Shown: positions 11,471 through 20,461 of the stretch, in pieces | Position numbering within the stretch: the stretch's first letter is position 1 | Layout of the letters: every line of letters begins with the position of its first letter | Assembly (NCBI GenBank): GCA_015478945.1 | Contig: JABUQX010061559.1 | Span: forward strand, 25,001 to 47,500 | Length of the DNA: 22,500 nt | Direction: 5' to 3' | DNA from: Trachelipus rathkii | Taxonomy: Eukaryota; Arthropoda; Malacostraca; Isopoda; Trachelipodidae | Notes under the pieces: model-generated | What the model was told of the DNA's origin: nothing | The model's database searches: none | Seen by the model: the letters and a program-made list of their open reading frames with translations, nothing else | Position numbers and translations under genes: made by a program

Positions 11471-11487
11471 AACTCTGGGATCAACCA
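11471..11487 (-). promoter_or_regulatory. Possible tRNA primer-binding site
   Basis: On the minus strand the leader reads TGGTTGATCCCAGAGTT from 11487 downward. Its complement ends in CCA as a tRNA 3' end does. It lies 27 bases inside the LTR edge I prefer (11515), a little far for a primer site, which usually abuts the LTR. If the LTR really ends near 11489 the spacing would be normal. I cannot name the tRNA. Confidence 0.3.
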
Positions 11488-11630
11488 ATTATATAGGAAG
11501 AAACTTGGAGTTGATGTTAGGTGGTCCTTCTTAAGTCCCCCTATATAAGTAAATGATGTTTAAAAGTTTTTAGTTCTCAACTACGACAGCCACGATAGGC
11601 CACTGCATTTATTTATTCTTTAGTAAAAAG

Positions 11631-11799
11631 GAAACACTAGGTTTCACACTTATCTCTTTATAAAATAGGACACAAAGTCCTGATGTAATTATCTCTTTAG
11701 TAAGCCAAAAAAAGTTTGCAATACGCTATCTCTTTAAAAATGGAAACAAAGGTTTTCCTATCAATTATCTTTTTAAATAAAGTAACTCAAGGTTACTTT
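11631..11799. repeat. Array of five different hairpins with constant linkers, period 36-38 bp
   Basis: Stem/loop/stem units: GAAAC-ACTAG-GTTTC (11631-11645); AGGAC-ACAAA-GTCCT (11667-11681); GC(C)AAA-AAAAG-TTTGC (11704-11719, one bulged C); GGAAA-loop-TTTCC (11742-11758); AAAGTAAC-TCAAG-GTTACTTT (11779-11799). Starts are 36, 37, 38 and 37 bases apart. Linkers are near-identical: TTATTCTTTAGTAAAA, TATCTCTTTATAAAAT, TATCTCTTTAGTAA, TATCTCTTTAAAAAT, TATCTTTTTAAATAA. So the unit repeats, but stem sequence differs in every unit while pairing persists and loop length stays about 5. The partner LTR has counterparts at 4948-5161. Confidence 0.8.
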
Positions 11800-11872
11800 G
11801 GGGATTTAAAATAAATTAAAAAAAATGAGAGACGATTTTATTGAATGAAATACACAGGTAAAGTTGTAACAA

Positions 11873-11893
11873 AGTCCTTCTGGTTGAAGGACT
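11873..11893. repeat. Perfect 8-bp hairpin in the LTR
   Basis: AGTCCTTC (11873-11880), loop TGGTT, GAAGGACT (11886-11893). It lies about 75 bases beyond the hairpin array. At the matching place in the diverged LTR copy the sequence is TCTC-GATT-GAGA (about 5263-5274), which still pairs with a different stem. Confidence 0.65.
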
Positions 11894-11923
11894 ACTCTTT
11901 CTTCGTAGGCGAATTATTAGTCA

Positions 11924-12036
11924 CGGACTTTCCACGCGTTTTTACCTCCCTTGCCGAATCTTCTTTTGGAAAAACTTGCCACTTGAGATTCGGAGTCTCG
12001 GGACTTTCCATTTAAATTACCTCCCTTGCCTGAAAT
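11924..12036. repeat. Direct duplication with GGACTTTCC words
   Basis: CGGACTTTCCA...TTACCTCCCTTGCCGAA at 11924-11959 recurs as CGGGACTTTCCA...TTACCTCCCTTGCCTGAA at 11999-12034, 75 bases apart. The second copy contains GGGACTTTCC (12000-12009), which fits the Rel/NF-kappaB consensus GGGRNNYYCC; the first has only GGACTTTCC. Between them CCGAATC (11954-11960) and GATTCGG (11987-11993) are inverted. Tandem enhancer duplications are common in LTR U3 regions; regulation by a Rel factor is only a guess. Confidence 0.55.
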
Positions 12037-12251
12037 GTTATTGAAGGTTTGGAGGAGTTCATGGAGAGAGTAATCTTCAGTGAGAATTAATTTCATTCTG
12101 ATTCTTAAATAATTGCATCGTTATCTCAACAGGACGGGTTATATTATATTATTTCACTTCGACTTTATGCTAAAATTTTGCTAGCTCGCGCAAATGTTAG
12201 CATAAGTACGAACATAAATTATATATTTATATACAAAGTTATAAGGAAACA

Positions 12252-12294
12252 CATATAATATTATATATATAAATATATATATATATAATATATA

Positions 12295-12360
<66 letters not shown>

Positions 12361-12372
12361 TATATATATATA

Positions 12373-12437
<65 letters not shown>

Positions 12438-12447
12438 TATATATATA

Positions 12448-12510
<63 letters not shown>
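12252..12510. repeat. (TA)n microsatellite
   Basis: Almost pure TA dinucleotide with occasional AA or TT interruptions, directly beyond the Gypsy LTR and 120 bases of mixed AT-rich sequence. Any open frame across it (alternating Tyr and Ile) is an artefact. Its length is likely to vary between individuals and assemblies. Confidence 0.95.
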
Positions 12511-12511
<1 letters not shown>

Positions 12512-12534
12512 AGATGGGTTGTAAATAGAGAGTG

Positions 12535-12718
<184 letters not shown>

Positions 12719-12826
12719 CTTCGGGAGGGGTGAATTGGAACACTAAGTTAAACTGGCCTCTCTCCTTTTCCTACCATAACTCTTTCCAGTCATAGCTCCT
12801 TTGATAACTAATTCAATATCTGAATA

Positions 12827-13688
12827 ATGAAGAAGATTGCTGTTTTACCGTATAAAGAATTTGAGAAAATGATGTATAATAATAACACATTACCGGAGAA
12901 AAATCCCCTTCAGCAGCATCATAAGCCATCGCACCAGCCACTAAATGTGATACAATCGTCACCATATCCTCAACAAATACTTCAAAAGAGTCCTTATCTT
13001 CAAAATGATACAGGGTCATGTTAGAAACCTCTGCTTCAGAATAATTTAGGATCATATCAGCAAACTTTGTCCCATATTTTATATGATCCTAAAATTGAAC
13101 AGATAAACAAATACGAAAAAAGAAGTGTATCGAATATTAAATTCGGACATTAACATGCATAAAAAACGTATCTTATATCAAAAAGTCAAACAAAAATTTA
13201 CAGATCTTCAAGACTTACATCAACATGCATTATTAAATATGTTGAACCCAGAAGATTCGAATTTAACACCAGAATTAAAGCCTGAAGTGAAATATCCTGG
13301 ATGAAAGTTTTCCAAAATAGAGGTCGTAAATATTATATAGTATTTTAAATGATCAGTTACCATGGAATAAAATAGGCCAAATCATTATCGATGGTGAAAT
13401 ATTCAAAGACCAAATCTCGAAGATCTGATAGCAGATCTCTCACATGAGTGGAAGAAGGATCCTGTATCTGGATGGTCCAAGCATCAAAAGGAACTTCAGA
13501 CTGTTAATTTCCCCCGAACTTTAATCTTAAAAAAGCAAAGATTAGCTGACTTAGGTAATATTCCCCGATCTCCTAGACCCGATGCAAGTCCCTCAGGTAC
13601 TTATTATGCTTCAAATAGATTTAAGCGAGTAAACAGAGAAAGAATAGATAAAACATCCTACATTAGACCTAAGTGGATTAATTCATAA
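12827..13688 (+). pseudogene. Maverick-associated gene, 'W...G.I.I.G' family
   Basis: ATG at 12827 opens MKKIAVLPYKEFEKMM, matching the usual start of a gene found beside Maverick integrases (Met-Lys-Lys, hydrophobic, Pro-Tyr, Leu-rich). A Pro/Gln-rich stretch follows and stops at 13024. In other frames come a coiled-coil-like KVKQKFTDLQDLHQHALL (about 13180) and then the conserved core: QLPWNKIGQIIIDGE (about 13357), DLIADLSHEWKKDP-SGW (about 13418-13475) and a Pro-rich, basic tail ending at TAA 13686. At least three frameshifts or stops separate these parts. The function of the family is unknown to me; small size and neighbours suggest a structural or DNA-binding role. Confidence 0.7.
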
Positions 13689-13788
13689 TTATTCATTATT
13701 ATTTAACGTTTAAATATGTCGTTTATTTATTTGTAGTGTTTATAGTTAAATGAAAAATGATATTTAACCTTTTAGATTTATATCACCT

Positions 13789-14215
<427 letters not shown>

Positions 14216-14281
14216 AAGAATTTTTTTATTTTATGACTGTTGAAGCACTTTGTTAAAGGTTTCTTCGTTAGTTACTTTAAT

Positions 14282-16458
14282 TTTTAACCATATATTTTGC
14301 CACCAGTGTCTGGTCGAGAGGTGTTTTCCAGTTACTGGTACGTCGTATCATTTCCATCACTTCCCTTTCTTAGTGTTCAAATTCCATCTCAATTAATTTC
14401 TTCTATTTGGGGATTCCTTTTTGTTGTTTCTATCCATTCCGCCTTCTTCATTATGTGTTCGTTGGTCTTCATATATACTCCTCCAAAATGCATCAAGTCT
14501 GTCTCTTTCAGGTGGTTTATCAACTTTTACATTTTCACCTCTCAACTCTCTATAGAACTTTCCTTTATCTGTCTGGTATATTTTGTTTTGCCTTTCCTTT
14601 GTTCTTCTTTCTTGTATGAGCTTAATTTTTTTGTTTTTGCTGCCAATTCTAGTTTTCTGCTACTGATTGCGTGTGTTACTCGATTTCTGCCTCTACTTCT
14701 TCTTATCGTATTTTGTGCCTGTCTGATTTTACTTTCTATTCTGATGTTTCCTTCTTCGTATTCTTTTATCAATGATATTTCTTTTCTAAGTCTCGCTATG
14801 TCTCTCTCTAATCTAATTTCCCATGACGGTTTTTTTTCCTTCTTTCTTCCATTTGATCTATTTTTCTCAAATATTTTCCCTCCCATCAAATCTGTTATTG
14901 CTCTCGCTGTTGCATAATATAACCTGTTCACTTCTGAGATATAGCATCTCTCAGGTAGTAATCTTGGTAATACCCTGTTTGCTATTCCGGCATATTTATT
15001 TATATTCATCCAATTATCTATTTTATTTATTCCTTTTCTATCTTCCATGTTGGTATTAATATCTTCATCTCTATAGTGTGCTATTTTGCTTATCATCTCT
15101 TCTTCCTCCTGCATTCTATCCCCGTTTTCGTTTCTATCATTTTCAGTCATCTCTTCTTCATCTTGTTCCTCTGTTTCTTCATAGTGGCTTCCTGCATCTG
15201 AATCATTATTACTTTCACTATCTGTACTGTTCGTTATTTCTTTTTTTAGGGTTTCAGCAGCCACTGATATTTCTTCTCTTACTATCTCTGTCTCATCCAA
15301 CTCCCCATCTATTATCTCTTCATTATCTGTCATTGTCATTTTATTTTGTTCTTCTAAACTTTTCTTTGTATTTTTTCCAGTTTTTATTCTATTCCCTTGA
15401 TATAGTGTTTCTTTACTTTTCTGTTTAATACGTCCGATCCTTTCTGGTGTGATCTGAATTTCATTTTTAATTCTCTCCTTTGCTGTACGTTCTATTTCCT
15501 TCAGGTCTTCATTTGTAGGTAACGTAGCTTTTCTTTTTTTTATCGCTCCTTGATTCCTTTCTTTATTAAAGTTGAGGATGGCCTGTTTTTGGGCAATCAG
15601 TTTCCTTCTTTCTACCCCCGTATATTTCTTATTAAACTCATATTCCATTACATCATTTGCATTTATTATTTCATTATCCACAACATATTTCCAGAAGTCA
15701 GTTTTACCTTCCTCTTCGGGAATTAACATACCTATGAAATAGCTTTCCATTAAGTATTCGTTCTTCTCCCTTGTCCATTCCCATTCAACTTCTCCCTCCA
15801 TCTCGTTCATCTTCCTCACGTATTGATCTACTTCCTCCTCGATTTGTTTTATCTGTTCGTGTGTTATCGGGGTCTTTTTATTATTTATATTTATTGCAAT
15901 ACTGGCAAATCTCGCATCCGGTATTCTTTCCAGATTGATTTGATCTATTTCACCTCGTTGTTCTAACATATTTCTCGTTCGTTTCGTTGTTCCTTTTTTT
16001 GGGAACATCTTATGTCTTCCGTATGTTACGCACCAGAATATCTCTTTTTTTTCTTCCACCGTATATTCCAGTCTATCACCACCTCGACAGTTGTAGGGGT
16101 TGCATCTTTTTTTTTGGACTTTTTGTTTTTCCGATGAGTCGGGAGAAGTCTTAGGACTCTCTGACGATTCATCAAGTGGAAGTGGGGTATTAGGTGTTAT
16201 AATCCCACACCTTACTGGTGTATTCTTTCTGTTTCCGGGGAGGGATAATTTGATTTGCTCATCAGAGCTCCGTCCCCCCTCATCTCCCTCTAAAAATGGG
16301 TTAGGGCCGGCACCAGGTCTTCCGAGTTCCTGGCACTTATTATTTTTATTTTTTACTTTCATGGATAGTTTCCAGTAAAATTCACCACATATTGTGGCTT
16401 CATGTCTACTGTCGTTTCGCAGGGAGAAATGTCTGGGGCGGTGTTTCTTCCGCCTCAT
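14282..16458 (-). pseudogene. Retroelement protein N-terminal to reverse transcriptase, one long ORF then frameshifted
   Basis: The frame is open from 16458 to 14542 (638 codons). By residue: basic N-terminus (1-40), Pro/Ser-rich linker (80-115), charged helical region rich in Lys/Glu (200-400), acidic low-complexity stretch (410-455), then a conserved block (490-580) with ANRVLPRLLPE, LYYATARAIT and PSWEIRLERDI, which recalls the segment just before RT in metazoan non-LTR elements. At a run of seven A (minus strand, 14632-14626, residue about 610) the family resemblance jumps to another frame: KFYRELRGE, PPERD, FWRSIYED, HNEE. A further shift near 14435 leads to KAEWIE, and SNWKTP (about 14320) starts RT. 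Hence residues after about 610 are out of frame. I would not name the clade. Confidence 0.72.
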
Positions 16459-16510
16459 CGTGTCTCCCTGGGCCCCCCCGCGTCGACAACGCAGACAGTT
16501 CTCCGGGGGA
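14282..16510 (-). mobile_element. Non-LTR retroelement insertion, 3' truncated
   Basis: Lies antisense within the Maverick-like cluster. Its 5' end is near 16510, where GC-rich sequence (CCCCCCCGCG on the plus strand) meets integrase-like coding sequence. The body is a long ORF, then a broken stretch with the residue pattern that precedes the reverse transcriptase domain in a family of metazoan non-LTR elements, then the very start of RT near 14300. The catalytic RT domain and any endonuclease are missing; the sequence runs instead into (TA)n at 14215. No target duplication could be defined. Confidence 0.75.
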
Positions 16511-17589
16511 GCGCACTATTCAACGAAGCAAATGATATAGTTGATAAGTATTGTTACTGCGTGAAAGAACCTAATAGTAATGGGGGGAGGGTTCACCAGG
16601 TTTGCTTCAAAGTTTCCAAATATCGATTAAAAGGAGTTGAAAAATAATTAGAAGGTGAAGCCTTTACTTTACATAAACTATTCGTTGAAAATTTCCTACC
16701 CGAAAAACCATAGCCCGCCACTTTGATAATGTTTGACAGTTAGATTTAACAGAGATGATTAAATATACGTCGCATAATGAAGAACATCAATTCATACTTT
16801 TCACAATTGACGTGCATTCTCGATACCTGTTGTTAAAAGCTTTAAAAGTAAAATAATCAAAGACTGTTGCTAAAACACTAAGAGATATTATAGGGGAGGA
16901 TGATAAATATCCTCAATTGATATGCACAGTTAAAGAATTAAATTTTTAGATAGGGAGTTTCAACAAATTATTATAGAGTTCGACATAGAATATTATAACA
17001 TATTCTCTATGAATAAAGCCGCTATTTTTTAAAGAGTTTAACGACGATCAAAGAACAACTGCACCGTTACTTTACTAAAATGAATATTTTAAGTATATTG
17101 ATATACTACAAGACCTACCTTATTCAAATAACAGATCTTTTCAGCGAACTATAAAGACTACACTAGTAGAAATGATGAAGAAACGACCCCTGATTCAACA
17201 AAACCGTAAAGTTCGTAAAATTAAAAATAAATCAGAAATAAATGTGCATGACTATGAAAGAGTGTCTAGACAGGATGACAGGTTTAGAAAAAGGTAATGA
17301 AGTGGAATGGTCTAGATAAGTTTTTAAAGTCGATATCATTCGTAAATTTCCATTCGAATGGCTGAAATTATATTATCTCAAAGATTTAGACAGAGAACCT
17401 GTAAAAGAGGGATTCTATAAACAGGAAATATAAAAAATGCTTTTCGATCCTGAGAGTAATGTAAATAAAATAGAAAAAATATTAGGTTCAAAAGAAAATA
17501 GTAAAAATAAAAAGTATCTGGTCAAATGGGTGGAATATCTTGACAAGTTTAATTCATAAATAAAAACTAGTGAAATTAAGAAACATTAA
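16511..17589 (+). pseudogene. Maverick-type integrase with chromodomain (F54H12.3-like)
   Basis: The first readable residues after the insertion are in one frame to 16647 (VSKYRLKGVEK), then, past a stop, AFTLHKLF (about 16660), the usual pre-core motif. The retroviral-type integrase core follows: QLDLTEM (first catalytic Asp, about 16741), TIDVHSRY (about 16806), and a degenerate TVKELNF (about 16930) where the second catalytic Asp would stand but Val is seen. Then come a frame with FKEFNDD, YFKYIDILQDLPY-NN and IKTTLVEMM (about 17090-17180). The SH3-like segment DLDREP-KEGFY is at about 17385. The C-terminal chromodomain reads YLVKWVEYLDKFNS at about 17514-17555. At least eight stops or shifts are present, so it is inactive. 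In life it joins element DNA to the genome. Confidence 0.88.
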
Positions 17590-17608
17590 TCAGTATTCAA
17601 TAGTAATC

Positions 17609-18548
17609 ATGGAGAGTTTAGATCATTTATATTTAACTCTGCCATCTTCGGTATTTATGGATTTTCATCCTGTTAACATAGTCTCAGACTTCACAATAGA
17701 GTTAATGAATTCTATTTAGCTTAAAAGTGAACTGTACAAAGTTGGGCTATGCGAGATGATATTAGATGCCAATATTGAGATTGTTCCTCCCAATTGTCAA
17801 TGGATAATGGTGTATAGAACTGCAGAGTATGATAAAGCAACATTAAAAATAAATAAACACAAGAGAGTTAAAAAGGATTACATATAAAGATAAACCATAT
17901 TTCTATGAGAAATTCCTTGTAAGACGGGTATATTACAGATCAGTCCCTGCTATCTTTAGTTATTTAAACACCCAATTTGCTACGGAAAAGATATGTAAGT
18001 ATTTATTATACATCATTAATAACCCCTTATGGGAAGACAAGATATAATATCATTTTAAGATCTACCGAAGATGTAAACTTGGAAGACCCCGAAGGGTTTA
18101 TCATTAAGTACTCAGAGTGGTTCAGAAGATGTGTGTACGAGAGGGATCAGGTAGTAGATCATTCTAGAGACATTGCAGCTGTTCTAAATCGACAGAGTAA
18201 AAAAAATGAAGAGCTTTCAAAACAATATAATAGCCTTAATGAAACAGCTATGTCCCTCAGTTATGTGTACATACCTTCAGAGATGTTATAAGATCAAGGA
18301 ATGGTTTACATTTACATCGATATATTTGGACATCAATATGTACGCAACTAAAAAGCCCCATGATTAAGGGTGGATTTTACCCAAAAAGGTAGAGTTATAA
18401 CTTTTCCTAATGTTCATTACTTACCTTTGAATCGATCACATTTCAGATCAGTACGATGTATATAATGGAGGTAGAAGAAAGGGCTTACCCATTCATCGAT
18501 GGAACATCGTTGTGTAAAGTTCATATTAGAAAGAAGCACCGTCATTAA
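17609..18548 (+). pseudogene. Maverick-associated 'TLPS' protein
   Basis: ATG at 17609 opens MESLDHLYLTLPSSVFMDF-P-N, the characteristic start (xFYxTLPSN...YFPxN) of a protein of about 310-340 residues in these loci; this remnant spans about 313 codons. Next VGLCEMILDANIEI (about 17735) matches the 'GLAEI..P' motif. After several shifts the C-terminal landmark appears: MVYIYIDIFGHQYV (18301), LRVDF, NVHYLPL and a final basic stretch ending at TAA 18546. A middle frame (17977-18291) stays open for 104 codons with a helical Glu/Lys/Asn-rich sequence. Its role is not established; a virion structural part is an inference from position. Confidence 0.72.
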
Positions 18549-18560
18549 AAAAAAACGTAT

Positions 18561-18734
18561 ATGATGAATTATTTTTTAAATCGAGTTGAAAATTTTTCCT
18601 ATGTGACGCTAGAAAACCTTCAAGAAATATATCAGAGTTTAAGGTCTTACAAAAGTGACGTAAATACTTATATTTATTCAGTCACTAGCTTACTCTCACA
18701 GTGTAAAGATAAAATAAGAAAGAAGCTCCGTTAA
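18561..18734 (+). CDS. Intact 57-codon ORF in the Maverick-like cluster
   Basis: ATG at 18561 (two consecutive ATGs) to TAA at 18732, no interruption. It reads MMNYFLNRVENFSYVTLENL, then LQEIYQSLRSY, KSDVNTYIYS, SLLSQCKDKIRKKLR. It is 12 bases after the TLPS stop and 2 bases before the next start, so it fills its slot exactly, as expected of a real gene in a compact cluster. The pattern suggests two amphipathic helices with a strongly basic C-terminus, resembling a small DNA-binding or virion protein. I do not recognise a family. It is the only uninterrupted member of the cluster, though a short frame survives by chance more easily. Confidence 0.5.
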   Translation: MMNYFLNRVENFSYVTLENLQEIYQSLRSYKSDVNTYIYSVTSLLSQCKDKIRKKLR

Positions 18735-18736
18735 TA

Positions 18737-19103
18737 ATGTATGGTGACAGGTTATTCGTAGCAACAAAATTACAGAGAGAATATGGACAAGGTGGATTTT
18801 TCACAAAATTATGGAGAAGTACAATGCCTATATTTTGAAGAGGATGTGAATATAAATACAGGGAAAAATGCTATAAGAACCGGAGTAAACACTATACAGG
18901 ATATAGCAGCATGAACCAACTCTAGTGAGTCCTTCAAAAGATAGATACCTGATGTTTCTGACGAGAGGTTTGAAGATGTTATGAGTAAAATAAAGCGTAA
19001 GAAGACGGGTCAAGGTAAAGATCGCACGAAAATGGGTGCAAAGAAGAAGATTAAGGTAAAAATACCTTTAAAGAAAATATATATTGATGTCTTTTCTATT
19101 TAA
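18737..19103 (+). pseudogene. Small basic Maverick-associated protein
   Basis: ATG at 18737 opens MYGDRLFVATKLQREYGQGG then FFTKLWRSTMPIF and a stop. In the next frame NAIRTGVNTIQDIAA (about 18867) continues, followed by a Lys/Arg/Gly-rich tail and DVFS near the end at TAA 19101. This matches the pattern of a protein found just upstream of F54H12.2-like genes: Gly-rich start, 'LFR..MP.FK', 'RTGVNI..D', long basic tail, 'DIF/DVFS'. The composition suggests binding to nucleic acid, perhaps packaging in the particle; that is an inference. There are one frameshift and at least two stops. Confidence 0.72.
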
Positions 19104-19210
19104 TTACTAATTGGCATCTTTTACATAAATATTATCATCATCCCCCATTGTATATAAGAAAAGACTAATCACGACTCTACTTATTATACGACCAACGCTC
19201 TACATGCAAG

Positions 19211-20430
19211 ATGCGTTTCTTTCATTCTTCTAGTTCTGACTGTTGTAAGAGTGAACTGGTTTTCTTCTCCATGAATCCCACCCAGATTAGTGCAAGTGAG
19301 ACCAATTTCATCAGTATTAATTAACCCCATTCACTCGATTATCAACACTAATGTACCTCTCGAGCACAATATACCTGACTTTCCGAATCAGTATTTAGAT
19401 CCATCCAATGCGTTTTTATATTTAAAAACAAAATTGAAGAAACGTGATGGTACAAATCTTCATTCAACCGACGATCACATAGTGTACACAGAATCAAATT
19501 TCCTGTATACATGTTTTAACCAGATTGAAGTTTATCTCAATGAAATATCGCTCAGCTCCTTGGCAACTAATTATCTTCATAGAAGTTATATAGAACATTT
19601 ATTAAATTATTCAGACAATGCTAAATAGTCTCATCTTCAATCATGTGGTTTTATAGTTTCAAAGATGTTAACAGGCAGATGGATAAATCCACAAATGACA
19701 CATGAATTTTATGGAAGATTACAACGAGATATCCTCTCTCAAGAGAGACTTATTCTACCAGATGTTGATACTGGAATTCCCTTAACCAAATATATTTCTA
19801 AATTAGCTCTTAAAATAAAAAGTAAAGCTGCTGATACTGCTGTATGTCCAGAACTTGCTTTCAGGTTATTGGAAGCCTATCTCTATGTTAGAAAAGTGAA
19901 ATTATTACCCCAGAGACATTTGGAAATTGAAAAATCTCTATTGAACACTACAGTAAAGTATTCCATCAAAAGTGTTGAAGCCAAGTTAATTAATTTTACA
20001 CACAGATTATCGTGTATTAATATCCCTAAAATTTGAACGGTAATCTACCTCAGAAAATAATAATAGGAATTGTTGAAAATGAAGCGTACTCTGGGAATTA
20101 TAGAAAGTCACCCTATAAATTCTCCCCTTTTAGACAGAGGTATCAAATGGGCAACCTTACGGTCGGGACTATGAAATGTTATACAATGGATCACAATCTC
20201 TAAGTTCAAGACCTTTTAACGATTTAATAGCTACTATTGTTTCATATAGCGATAAAGGAACTGGAATATATCTCGAAGAATATGACATGAATAGTAATTT
20301 ATATGTTTACGATCTCATCGCAGACCATCCGGCTTGTAATGCTAATCATAAACATTTTAAGGAATAGACCAGTCAATAAAGGTTATAAAACGGAAATAAT
20401 TAGGTTGAAGCTAATTTTACCCCATTGATA
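19211..20430 (+). pseudogene. F54H12.2-like structural protein, decayed
   Basis: ATG at 19211 gives a short frame with SSDCCKSELVFFSMNPTQIS, the signature N-terminus (Ser-Glu-Leu-x-x-Phe ... Pro-Thr-Gln). The frame shifts, then LDPSNAFLYLKTKLKKRDGT, FLYTCFNQIEVYLNE and HRSYIEHLLNYSDNAK (to 19628) match the usual 'D..N..L.....I...DG', 'F..L..Q.DV.LN', 'Y.YRAYIE.LL.Y' series. Next GRLQRDILSQERLIL, AYLYVRKVKLLP and TVKYSIKSVE run 19665-20036, then LPQKIIIGIVENEAYSGNY (20043), EEYDMNSNLYVYDL (to about 20320) and a short GYKTEIIRLKLILP (about 20380). The family is usually about 430-480 residues, which fits. Members are Maverick proteins; a capsid role is plausible but I cannot assign which capsid component. 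Confidence 0.82.
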
Positions 20431-20461
20431 GATAACTACCATAGGAGCATTTTCGCAAAAT

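Larger units (their letters stand above)
9240..12131 (-). mobile_element. Decayed Ty3/Gypsy LTR retrotransposon (5' part)
   Basis: On the minus strand, from high to low coordinate: an LTR (11515-12131), a short leader with a possible primer-binding site (11471-11487), gag (11388 down to about 10880), protease (near 10510) and reverse transcriptase (about 10000 to 9250). The order is that of Ty3/Gypsy elements. Every coding part carries several frameshifts and stops, so the copy is dead. RNase H and integrase are not recognisable after 9250. There is no sign of an env gene. Confidence 0.9.
11515..12131 (-). repeat. 5' LTR of the Gypsy element (about 617 bp)
   Basis: Bounded by TGTTAG at 11515 and CAACA at 12131, giving TG...CA ends on either strand. 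It has a diverged partner at 4775-5600. It lies upstream of gag with correct spacing. Contents on the plus strand from left to right: a five-hairpin array (11631-11799), an A-rich stretch, an 8-bp hairpin (11873-11893), and a duplicated block with GGACTTTCC words (11924-12036). The boundary on the gag side could lie up to 25 bases lower, because weak similarity with the partner continues to about 11491. Confidence 0.7.

Noticed and set aside
12180..12210. Inverted repeat TTATGCTAA / TTAGCATAA just outside the LTR
   Set aside because: Nine-base arms in AT-rich sequence with no second copy or boundary function. It is not strong enough to call.
14297..15428. Several plus-strand open stretches rich in Phe, Leu and Ser
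   Set aside because: They are antisense to the retroelement ORF; the hydrophobic composition is the mirror of its Lys/Glu-rich codons.
16402..16510. Plus-strand start of an 81-codon frame as the N-terminus of the integrase
   Set aside because: The part before about 16510 is the GC-rich 5' end of the antisense retroelement. The frame is open across the junction by chance and only the part after 16510 resembles integrase.
18828..19013. Minus-strand open stretch of 61 codons
   Set aside because: It lies antisense to the small basic Maverick-associated protein, whose plus-strand frame carries the recognisable motifs.
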